A stretch of DNA of 33,849 bases, taken from contig JAFQTU010000040.1 in assembly GCA_017408905.1 (NCBI GenBank), positions 1 through 33,849 on the forward strand, read 5' to 3'. The notes beneath the pieces are model-generated. The model searched no databases, was not told the DNA's origin, and saw nothing but the letters and a program-made list of their open reading frames with translations. The position numbers and the translations under genes were made by a program. This DNA is from Mailhella sp. (lineage in GTDB: Bacteria; Desulfobacterota; Desulfovibrionia; Desulfovibrionales; Desulfovibrionaceae). Positions 1 to 6,555 of the stretch are shown here, in pieces (within the stretch, counting starts at the first letter, position 1; the number at the start of each line of letters is the position of its first letter).

Positions 1-535
1 AAATCCGCTTCCGCGCTTCGCGCGGTGAGGAAGAAAAGGCATCCTGAAATGCCGTTCGCTCGAAGCCGCCCGGGCTTACGCCCTTCTGGCGGCTTTGTCG
101 CTCACTTGGCTTTTGACCACCAGATGACGCCAGCCTTGTTCAGGCCGCTCTTTCGGGCTTCGCCCTCTCGCGGCCTTCACTGGCGGACTGGCTGTCGGGC
201 ACGCCTTCGGCGGCCCTCCGACCTAAAGCATCACGCGGCTTGCCGTTAAGGTTGCGGGTTAGGGTTGAGCGCTGGGCAACGCGCATTGCGTTCCCGGGGT
301 GAGCTTCGAGCCAAGGTCGTCTGACACCTTTTTCCTTACGCATCACGCCGCACCGGAGTGCGGGGAGGGGATGGTGGTCTTCGGGTCGGACTGCGCCTTG
401 CTCCTTGGAGCGTTGGGCGAAGGGCATTGCCTGCACCGCTGGCTTCACGCATCACGCGGCTAGCCGTGAAGGTTGCGGGTTGGGGCGAGCGTTGGACAGA
501 GGTTGCCTAGCCCCAGCTTTGAACCGAGGCCGCTC
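1..535. other. Non-coding region rich in hairpins and repeats
   Basis: No convincing gene lies in the first ~540 bases: the open frames are short, have no ribosome site and give low-complexity Arg/Pro/Ala-rich translations. Instead there are successive strong inverted repeats closed by short loops: a GC hairpin near 12-24, one at 64-95 (AGCCGCC paired with GGCGGCT, with an inner GGGC/GCCC stem), one near 143-175 (GGCCGC with GCGGCC around GGGC-TTC-GCCC), and one at 197-216 (GGGC-A-CGCC-TTC-GGCG-GCCC). The second half carries the direct repeat described separately. It may be a spacer, a decayed mobile or repetitive element, or the tail of something starting outside the window. No tRNA or rRNA was recognised. 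Confidence 0.6.
228..535. repeat. Imperfect direct repeat, period about 110 bases
   Basis: The segment starting at 228 (GCATCACGCGGCT, then GCCGT, AAGGTTGCGGGTT and an AGCTTCGAGCCAAGG-like end near 302-316) returns at 449 with the same order of blocks and a few changes, ending near 513-535. A shorter related start (GCATCACGCCGC) sits at 340, midway between the two. The three starts are 112 and 109 bases apart. This looks like a degenerate tandem or dispersed intergenic repeat. There is no protein product that would explain it. Confidence 0.6.
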
Positions 536-621
536 AAATAAAAAGTTTTGTGGATGAGGGGGATGGGTGCGGGAAGGGGGAGAAGAGAACTTTTTCAAAA
601 GTTCCTTCTCCCCCTTCCCGC
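536..621 (-). terminator. Long purine/pyrimidine hairpin behind recN (element 1)
   Basis: A nearly perfect inverted repeat spans 569-621: the left arm begins GCGGGAAGGGGGAGAAG, the right arm ends CTTCTCCCCCTTCCCGC, and one extra base is bulged. It starts 26 bases after the recN stop. Read in the recN direction it is followed by a C-rich stretch and a conserved AAAACTTTTATTT tail (536-549 on the plus strand). It probably ends recN transcription, although the U-rich tract is not directly at the hairpin base. The same element occurs near 2377-2462 and, with different arm detail, at 30934-31016. Confidence 0.65.
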
Positions 622-647
622 AAAAAATCTCACCTCTTCCTTCTCCC

Positions 648-2255
648 TCATTCTTCTCCAGCCATTCTTTTCAGTTCTTCGGCGCGGCCGGCCTCGTCGA
701 GGGGGCGGCAGAGGGTGAAGGTTTCTTCGGCGCGGACTTCCTTGCTTACGTGGAAGTGCTGGGCGGCGCGTGCGGCGAGCTGGGGCCAGTGCGTGATGAG
801 CAGGAGCTGGCGGCGCGAGGCCAGCGAATCGAGGCGTTCGGCCACGCGGTTCAGGGTGATGCCGCCCACGCCGGCGTCCACCTCGTCGAAGATAAGGGTA
901 GCGTCTTCCCCGGCGGAGCGCACGCCCACCACGGCCAGCAGGAAGCGCGAAAGTTCGCCGCCGGAGGCAATCTTGTCGAGGGGCTGGGGCTTCATGCCGG
1001 GGTTGGGGGCCCAGAGCAGGCGGTAACGCTCTTCGACGCAGGCCGGGCACACCACCTTCACCTTGTCCATGACCTGCGGCCATACTTCCACAGGCGCGGC
1101 TTCCGGCTCTACGTGGACGCGCTCGTTGAAGCCAAGGCCTGCCAGCTCCGCTTCAAGGGCGGAGCAGAAGCGGGCGGCGGCATCGCGGCGCAGGGTATTG
1201 CATTCTTCAAGTATCACATGAAGTTTTTTCGCCAGCTCGCGTTCCTGCTTCTCAAGGCGGTGCAGGTCCAGCCCGCAGGCGTCGAGGAAGGAGAGGTTGG
1301 CGTTGATCTCGTCCTGAAGCTTCAATATTTCCGGGATACTGCGGCGCAGGCGGCGCTTGAGCTGGGCCAGTTCGTAGAGCCGGGCTTCGAGCTCGTCCGG
1401 GTCGTATTCGCAGTCGGCGGAAGGGGTGGTGCGGAAGCGGCGCGTGAGTTCGCGGGCTTCTTCCTGAAAATCGCGGAGCGCTTCGAGCGAGGGGGCGAAG
1501 CTGGCGTCCTCGCTGGCGAGGGAGGCGAGCAGGCGTTCCAGTTCGCCAAGCTGTGCACCGATGCCGGGCGCTTCACTGCCCAGCATGAGGCCGAGCCCCT
1601 GCTCGTACTGCGAGCGCAGGCGTTCCGTGCTCCTGAGGCGGGTGCGGGCTTCCTCGAGGCGTTCTTCCTCGCCTTCTTCCGGGGCGACCTTTTCTATCTC
1701 CTTCTGCTGCATTTCGAGGAGTTCGCGCTTCTCGCTCAACATTTCCATGCGTTCGAGCAGGGCGCGGCGCTGTTCGGCCACGTCCTTGAGTTCGCGGAGC
1801 AGCGCGTCCTTGCGGGGGACGAGGGCGGGGTCGGGCAGGAAGGCGTCGATAAGCGCGGCCTGATAGGCGGGCTGGAGCAGTTTCTGCTGGCCGTGCTGGC
1901 TGACGTGGAAGAGCAGGCCGGGCCGCAGGGCGCGCACGGTGTCCTGCGAGGTGAGGGAGCCGTTCAGGAAGAAATGACTGCGGCCGGAGGCGGCGGAAAG
2001 CTCGCGCCGGAGCACCACTTCCTCTTCCCCGCCTTCCGCATTGCGGCGGGTGAACAGGGCTTCCACCTGCGCTTTGTCGCGGCCGGGGCGCACCATGTCG
2101 GTCGCCAGCTTGTCGCCCAGGACGAAGTTGATGGCCTTGAGGATGAAGCTTTTGCCTGCGCCGGTCTCGCCGGTAAGGGCGTTCATGCCGGGGCCGAATT
2201 CCAGCTCCATGTCGTCGATGAGCGCGAGTCCGCGAATACATAGATATTCCAGCAT
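648..2255 (-). CDS. recN: DNA repair protein RecN (SMC-like ATPase)
   Basis: RecN is a cytoplasmic SMC-family ATPase that acts at double-strand breaks and tethers DNA during recombinational repair. The 535-residue product has the full head domain: Walker A GETGAGKS at residues 29-36, an ABC signature ASGGELSR at 430-437, Walker B DATLIFDEVD around 451-460, and an H-loop LLLITHWPQLAA around 485-496 (Trp-Pro where Leu-Pro is common). The middle (about 150-370) is charged and rich in Glu, Arg and Leu, as expected for the coiled-coil arms. The ATG at 2255 was chosen because the family begins MLxxLxIxxLALID; upstream in-frame codons would add an unrelated Arg-rich leader. Length fits the family (about 550). 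It has its own promoter with an overlapping inverted repeat, and a hairpin element after it. Confidence 0.96.
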   Translation of the reverse strand: MLEYLCIRGLALIDDMELEFGPGMNALTGETGAGKSFILKAINFVLGDKLATDMVRPGRDKAQVEALFTRRNAEGGEEEVVLRRELSAASGRSHFFLNGSLTSQDTVRALRPGLLFHVSQHGQQKLLQPAYQAALIDAFLPDPALVPRKDALLRELKDVAEQRRALLERMEMLSEKRELLEMQQKEIEKVAPEEGEEERLEEARTRLRSTERLRSQYEQGLGLMLGSEAPGIGAQLGELERLLASLASEDASFAPSLEALRDFQEEARELTRRFRTTPSADCEYDPDELEARLYELAQLKRRLRRSIPEILKLQDEINANLSFLDACGLDLHRLEKQERELAKKLHVILEECNTLRRDAAARFCSALEAELAGLGFNERVHVEPEAAPVEVWPQVMDKVKVVCPACVEERYRLLWAPNPGMKPQPLDKIASGGELSRFLLAVVGVRSAGEDATLIFDEVDAGVGGITLNRVAERLDSLASRRQLLLITHWPQLAARAAQHFHVSKEVRAEETFTLCRPLDEAGRAEELKRMAGEE

Positions 2256-2335
2256 GTTCCACCAGCAGGGTAAGATGTGGGCCGCAAGGGGCCTTCCCCT
2301 TTTTCTTCTTCCAAAATCCACAAAAAGTCAAGCTC

Positions 2336-2378
2336 TGGTTTACTATCTCAATAAACCAAAACTTAACTTTTCCGTCAA
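2336..2378 (-). promoter_or_regulatory. Probable recN promoter with overlapping operator-like palindrome
   Basis: On the minus strand a -35 box TTGACG (2373-2378) and a -10 box TTTATT (2350-2355) are separated by 17 bases. A perfect inverted repeat TGGTTTA-N9-TAAACCA (2336-2358) covers the -10 box and the likely start of transcription, where a repressor would block polymerase. Because recN is commonly an SOS gene, a LexA-type repressor is the natural guess; the motif itself was not matched to a known LexA box. Confidence 0.55.
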
Positions 2379-2462
2379 AAATAAAAAGTTTTGGGGATAG
2401 GGGGATGGGGTACGGGGAAGGGGGAAAGGAGCTTTTTTCAAAAAGTCCTTTCCCCCTTCCCC
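2377..2462 (-). terminator. Long purine/pyrimidine hairpin behind the aminotransferase (element 2)
   Basis: The inverted repeat at 2414-2462 pairs GGGGAAGGGGGAAAGGA with its complement, again with one bulged base in the left arm. It lies 23 bases after the aminotransferase stop. In the gene direction it is followed by CCATCCCCCTATCCCC and the tail AAAACTTTTTATTT (2379-2392 on the plus strand). Both the arms and the outer flank match element 1 closely. A role as transcription terminator or mRNA 3'-end stabiliser is inferred from position; the recN promoter starts just beyond it. Confidence 0.65.
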
Positions 2463-2485
2463 GCTAACATTCTCCCAACGCTTCC

Positions 2486-3682
2486 TTAACCTTTAATAGC
2501 CTTCCTGAAGCCTTCGGCGGAGCGTTCGATCACCTTGTCTTCCACGGCGAAGGACAGGCGGAAGTAGCCGGGGTAGCCGAAGCCGGAGCTGGGCACGGCG
2601 AGCACCAGGCTTTCGGCCAGTTTGGCCACGAAGGCCTTGTCGTCGCCGCCCGGGGCTTTGGGCATGAAGTAGAAGGTGCCGCGCGGCGCGGTGAATTCGT
2701 AGCCTGCATCGCGGAGGATGTCGGCCAGCATATTGCGGCGGCGGGTGTAGATGGCGAGGGCCGGGTCGGTGCTGGCGCTGAGGCATTCGGCCATGAGGTA
2801 CTGGCCCACCACGGGCGGGTTCACGAAGCCCAGCACGCGGTTGGAGAAGATGAGGCCGTCCATGAGCAGGCCTGCGCCTTCCATGGCGGGGTTCACGCCG
2901 ATGTAGCCCACGCGCTCGCCCGCCATGCCGTAGTTCTTGGCAAAGGAGCTGATGACCACGGCATCCTCGTAGTAGGGCAGGACGGAGGGGACTTCGATAC
3001 CGTCGTAGGCAAGGAAGCGGTAGGGCTCGTCCGCAATGAGGTAGATGCGGCGGCCGATGCGGGCCGAGGCGTCCTTGAGCATGGCGGCCACGGCGGCGAT
3101 ATCCTCGCGGGAATAGACCGCGCCGCAGGGATTGTTGGGCGAGTTCAGGATGAGGGCGCGGGTCTTGGGCGTGACGGCGGCGGCAAGGGCTTCCACGTCC
3201 GGGCCGAAGTCTTCGGCGCGGCAGGGCACGGGGCGCAGGACGCCGCCGTGGTTGGCGGTGTAGAAGCGGTATTCACCGAAGAAGGGCGCGATGGTGAGCA
3301 CCTCGTCGCCGGGTTCGAGAACGGTGTGGAAGAAGGAGTTCATAGCCCCGGCCGCACCGCAGGTAAGGATGACGTGCGAGGCGGGAATGGCCACGCCCTG
3401 CTGGTCGGAGAGCCACGCGGCCACCTTCTCGCGGGCCCATGCGAAGCCGCCGTTGGGCATATAGCCGAGGATGCCGGGCGTATCGAGGCGTTCGGCAAGG
3501 GCGGCCATAGCGCGGGCGGCTTCGGCAGGCGGGGCAAGGTCGGGATTGCCAAGGCTGAAGTCGCACACGGCGTCGGCCCCGTATTTCTTGCGAAGCTCGA
3601 TGCCGGCCTCGAACATACGGCGTATCATGGACCCCTGGGAAATATTCTGCTCCATGGCGGAGCTGATGACGGAAGCGGACAT
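2486..3682 (-). CDS. PLP-dependent aminotransferase, class I/II
   Basis: This 398-residue cytoplasmic enzyme belongs to fold-type I aminotransferases (aspartate/aromatic/alanine aminotransferase-like). Visible family signatures are the substrate-loop SLGNPDLAPP near residue 44, the cofactor-binding Asn in NSPNNPCG near 183, the Asp-Glu-Pro-Tyr block (IADEPYRFL) near 220, the PLP Schiff-base lysine in SSFAKNYGMAGERVGY near 255, and a C-terminal Arg in GYFRLSF. The amino-acid substrate cannot be told from sequence. The ATG at 3682 has a strong AAGGAG ribosome site six bases upstream. The gene lies 89 bases after the CbiK-family gene on the same strand and ends at a strong hairpin, so it may end that operon or be its own unit. 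Confidence 0.9.
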   Translation of the reverse strand: MSASVISSAMEQNISQGSMIRRMFEAGIELRKKYGADAVCDFSLGNPDLAPPAEAARAMAALAERLDTPGILGYMPNGGFAWAREKVAAWLSDQQGVAIPASHVILTCGAAGAMNSFFHTVLEPGDEVLTIAPFFGEYRFYTANHGGVLRPVPCRAEDFGPDVEALAAAVTPKTRALILNSPNNPCGAVYSREDIAAVAAMLKDASARIGRRIYLIADEPYRFLAYDGIEVPSVLPYYEDAVVISSFAKNYGMAGERVGYIGVNPAMEGAGLLMDGLIFSNRVLGFVNPPVVGQYLMAECLSASTDPALAIYTRRRNMLADILRDAGYEFTAPRGTFYFMPKAPGGDDKAFVAKLAESLVLAVPSSGFGYPGYFRLSFAVEDKVIERSAEGFRKAIKG

Positions 3683-3771
3683 GGCTTGCTCCTTGTCTTC
3701 GTAGGCCCGGCAGGCATTGCGCCGGGGTATTATGCTTGGGAAAGAGGCATGGTGCGGTGAGTTTTACGGGT

Positions 3772-4704
3772 CTAACTTAAGCGGGTGGCAGGGCGCTCCA
3801 GCGAGTCGAGCGCCTCCTGCAGGCGGTCCAGCCAGAGCTCGACGAAGGCCGGGTCGTCGGCAAGGCCGCGCAGTTCGGGCTGGCAGCACCAGCCCGCGGC
3901 TTCGATGCGGCTCTTCCACGATTCCGGGCCGGCCCCGGCCATGTCTTCCAGCGTGTGCCGCCCCACAAGGGAGAGGAGCGGCAGAAGCCAGATGCGGTGC
4001 GAGGCCGGGAATTCCTTCTGGAGCTGGGGCATGAGCAGGGAAAGGCCGTCCGGCCATGCGGGATCGCCGAGGGCGACGCCGCGCGGGGTGTCCGGCCCTA
4101 TCATGCAGGCCACGTGCACCAGCGGGTCGAGGGCGCGCACGGCTTCGGCAAGGCGGCGGAAAAGGTGCTCGCTTTCGTGGCGGCTGCCGTGGGCCATGTA
4201 GATGACGGGCTCGTCCGGCGAGCGCAGGGGCGAGATGTGGGAAAGGAGCGTGGCGGCGGTGCGGGTCACAGGATCGGGCCGCGAAGGGATGGCGCAGGGC
4301 GCATTGCCGCAGGCTTCGGGCAGGCAGTCGGCGGATTCGGAAGGGCCGGAGCAGGCCAGCATGGGCAGGCCGAGGCGCACGCAGAAGGGCGCTTCGGGGC
4401 TGGCTTCGGCCTGAGCGGCGGCGCAGTCTTCGGCCACGGCGGCGAACTCGTCGCCCGGGATGAGATGCAGGGGCTGGACGGCCACGTGGGTGTAGCGCTC
4501 GAAGCGCATACGTGACAGAGCCTTGAGCACGGAGTCGGACTTGGTGCGCGACTTGGCAAGGCGCAGGCGCATGGGTTCGGAGGTGTAGGCCCAGCGCACG
4601 GGCAGGCCGAAACGCGCTTCGGCGGCGGACTGCACAGCGCGGAGGGCGGCAGTGCCGCGCAGGTTGCCGGAGCCGTACGCTACCAGAAGTATTCCGCGTT
4701 TCAT
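3772..4704 (-). CDS. CbiK-family sirohydrochlorin cobaltochelatase-like protein
   Basis: The 310-residue product matches the anaerobic cobaltochelatase CbiK family, which inserts Co2+ into sirohydrochlorin for vitamin B12 (and can also make sirohaem or other metal forms in sulfate reducers). Seen here: the N-terminal ILLVAYGSGN strand, the HVAVQPLHLIPGDEF block at 73-87, His172 in MAHGSRH, and His250 in GRHTLEDMAG followed by SWKSRIEAAGW, all typical. The start at 4704 gives the usual N-terminus (MKRGILLVAYGS); an upstream extension would be Pro/Lys-rich. No signal peptide, so cytoplasmic. Odd points: the Glu that is the third metal ligand in characterised CbiK appears replaced by Ile202, and about 16 residues are inserted before His250. 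Cobalt chelation is therefore likely but not certain; it could be a diverged paralogue. It follows the DUF523 gene by 10 bases. Confidence 0.82.
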   Translation of the reverse strand: MKRGILLVAYGSGNLRGTAALRAVQSAAEARFGLPVRWAYTSEPMRLRLAKSRTKSDSVLKALSRMRFERYTHVAVQPLHLIPGDEFAAVAEDCAAAQAEASPEAPFCVRLGLPMLACSGPSESADCLPEACGNAPCAIPSRPDPVTRTAATLLSHISPLRSPDEPVIYMAHGSRHESEHLFRRLAEAVRALDPLVHVACMIGPDTPRGVALGDPAWPDGLSLLMPQLQKEFPASHRIWLLPLLSLVGRHTLEDMAGAGPESWKSRIEAAGWCCQPELRGLADDPAFVELWLDRLQEALDSLERPATRLS

Positions 4705-4714
4705 GCTGTGCTCG

Positions 4715-5287
4715 CTATCGACCGCAGGGCGGCTCGGGCTGGTGGGAAAGATGGGGGGAGGCGCCGGAAGAAGCGGAAGCGCCGGGAGCGCAGGGCGCAG
4801 AGAGGGCCTCGGGGCGGGGAGCGGCGGCGCGTTCTTCGGGCGAGAGGCCGGGCCACGTTTCTTCGGTGAAGACTTCGAAGCCCTTTTTAAGGAGGAGGTC
4901 GGCAAAGAGCCCGTTGCCCGGGATAAGGGTGCGGGAGAACGTGCCGTCGTAGATGCGGCCGCAGCCGCAGGAGGGGGAGCGCGCCTTGAGTATGGCCGCC
5001 GAACAGCCGTATTCCTCGGCTATGTAGAGGGCGGCTTCGGCCCCGGCGGCGAATTCGGCGCTAACGTCGCGCCCGGTGCAGGACACGACGGCATCGCCGC
5101 GGCGTTCGCTGGGGTCGCGCGGCGTGGGCAGGCCGCCCAGTTCTTCGGGGCACACAGGCACGGCAAGGCCGGAGGCCACCAGTTCGGCGACCTCCGGCTT
5201 ATGGTTGGTGCGTCCGTCATACCGGCAGTGCAGGCCCGCAAGGCAGGCGCTGACCACGAATCGGCATGGCCTCGGCAGATCAGTCAA
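4715..5287 (-). CDS. DUF523 / TudS-type Fe-S protein
   Basis: The first ~145 residues are a DUF523 module. Conserved blocks are SACLAGLHCRYDG (about 13-25), PVCPEELGGLPTPR (44-57), and KARSPSCGCG with YDGTFSRTLIPGNG (101-126). In the characterised member TudS (thiouracil desulfurase) three cysteines hold a [4Fe-4S] cluster; Cys15, Cys46 and Cys107 are the likely equivalents here. The exact substrate of this protein is unknown. The C-terminal ~45 residues are Pro/Ala/Ser-rich and look disordered, making the protein longer than most family members. The start is uncertain: TTG at 5287 overlaps the purM stop by 8 bases and has GAGG upstream, while GTG at 5257 would give a more usual short N-terminus. 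Translation is likely coupled to purM. Confidence 0.82.
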   Translation of the reverse strand: MTDLPRPCRFVVSACLAGLHCRYDGRTNHKPEVAELVASGLAVPVCPEELGGLPTPRDPSERRGDAVVSCTGRDVSAEFAAGAEAALYIAEEYGCSAAILKARSPSCGCGRIYDGTFSRTLIPGNGLFADLLLKKGFEVFTEETWPGLSPEERAAAPRPEALSAPCAPGASASSGASPHLSHQPEPPCGR

Positions 5288-6332
5288 AGGAGACCTCGAC
5301 CTGTTCCTCGCCGTCCTTGCGGCGGGTGATGGTGCCGATTTCCCAAGCGGGGGTGTTCATGGCGTGCAGGCGGGGCAGGATCTCGTCGGCGGTGGCACGG
5401 TCGGCAATCATGATGTAGCCGATGCCGCAGTTGAAGATCTGGAGCATTTCGGGCCAGCTCAGGTCGCCCTGCTGCTTCAGCCATTCGAACACGGCGGGGC
5501 GTTCCCAGGAGCCGAACTTGATGCTGGCGGTCACGTTGGAGGGCAGCACGCGGGGGATATTGTCGTAGAAGCCGCCGCCGGTGATGTGCACCATGCCCTT
5601 GACGGTGAGGTCGCGCAGGATGTTCTTCACCTGTTCGGCGTAGATGACGGTGGGGGCGAGGAGCACGTCGGCGAAGGTGCGGTCCGTGCCGGGCATGATG
5701 TCGTCGGCCTTGGCGCCGCTGGCGTCGAAGAGCTTGCGGACGAGGGAGTAGCCGTTGGAATGCACGCCGGAAGAGCCGAGGCCGATGATGACGTCGCCCA
5801 CGCTGATGGTGGAGCCGTCCACGATCTTGGGGCTGTCCACGATGCCGACGCAGAAGCCGGCGAGGTCGTATTCGCCGTCGGCGTACATGGAGGGCATTTC
5901 AGCGGTCTCGCCGCCGAGCAGGGTGCAGCCGGACTGGCGGCAGCCTTCGCACACGCCGGAGACAACGTCGGCCGTCTTGGAGACGTCGAGCTTGCCGCAG
6001 GCGAAATAGTCGAGGAAGAATAGGGGTTTGGCGCCGAGCACGAGGCAGTCGTTCACGCTCATGGCAACAAGGTCGATGCCCACGGTGTCGTGCTTATCGA
6101 ACTGGAAGGCGAGCTTGAGCTTAGTGCCCACGCCGTCGGTGCCGGAGACGAGCACAGGCGACTGCATACCGGAGATGTCCGGGCGGAAGAGGCCGCCGAA
6201 GCCGCCGATGTCGGAGATGACGCCATGCGTGTGAGTGCTGGCGACCATGGATTTGATGCGCTGGACCAGCTCATTGCCGGCATTGATATCCACACCGGCA
6301 GCGGTGTAGGCGTCGGAACGGGAAGAACTCAT
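5280..6332 (-). CDS. purM: Phosphoribosylformylglycinamidine cyclo-ligase (AIR synthase)
   Basis: PurM closes the imidazole ring in step five of purine synthesis, turning FGAM plus ATP into AIR. The 350 residues show the family pattern: YTAAGVDINAGN near the start, GTDGVGTK at 64-71, the ATP-site stretch GIDLVAMSVND, GGETAEMPSMY near 140, GLGSSGVHSNGYSLVR near 180 and HITGGGFYDNIPR near 250. Length is normal. The ATG at 6332 is preceded by CAGGAG at good spacing and gives the standard N-terminus. It is first in a minus-strand operon: its stop codon overlaps the start of the DUF523 gene. It reads divergently from the Smr-domain gene. Its promoter contains a perfect inverted repeat. Confidence 0.97.
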   Translation of the reverse strand: MSSSRSDAYTAAGVDINAGNELVQRIKSMVASTHTHGVISDIGGFGGLFRPDISGMQSPVLVSGTDGVGTKLKLAFQFDKHDTVGIDLVAMSVNDCLVLGAKPLFFLDYFACGKLDVSKTADVVSGVCEGCRQSGCTLLGGETAEMPSMYADGEYDLAGFCVGIVDSPKIVDGSTISVGDVIIGLGSSGVHSNGYSLVRKLFDASGAKADDIMPGTDRTFADVLLAPTVIYAEQVKNILRDLTVKGMVHITGGGFYDNIPRVLPSNVTASIKFGSWERPAVFEWLKQQGDLSWPEMLQIFNCGIGYIMIADRATADEILPRLHAMNTPAWEIGTITRRKDGEEQVEVSFD

Positions 6333-6366
6333 TATGATATCTCCTGATTGGGTGAGTTGCTCTTTG

Positions 6367-6396
6367 TTAATAGTCCGTTCTTGGCGTTTTGCCAAG
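6367..6396 (-). promoter_or_regulatory. purM promoter with inverted repeat
   Basis: On the minus strand a -35 box TTGGCA (6390-6395) and -10 box TATTAA (6367-6372) are 17 bases apart. The perfect inverted repeat CTTGGCGTTTTGCCAAG (6380-6396) covers the -35 box and part of the spacer. Such a placement fits a repressor operator, for instance one responding to purine or one-carbon status, but no regulator is identified. Confidence 0.65.
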
Positions 6397-6555
6397 TGTA
6401 AATTGGCGGATGGGGGCGCGGCAGGGGGGCTATTTGCCCTCCATCTGCAATAAATCCCTTGCATTTCGTGGCGCAGGCCTTAGAACTTTCCTTGTCCGGC
6501 ATGGACGGGGAGCTTTCTCCCCGCCGGGCGGGCCATTTTTATCGGAGGCAGAGCC

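Noticed and set aside
140..448. Minus-strand open frame of 102 codons in the 5' region
   Set aside because: It runs across the hairpins and repeat units, lacks a ribosome site and has Arg/Ala-rich composition, so it is more likely repeat DNA than a gene.
228..535. CRISPR array
   Set aside because: Only two to three diverged units about 110 bases apart, with no short identical repeats or uniform spacers.
567..2243. Plus-strand open frame (558 codons) opposite recN
   Set aside because: The minus strand encodes RecN with Walker A, signature and Walker B motifs; the plus-strand product has no recognisable domain and starts in the hairpin element.
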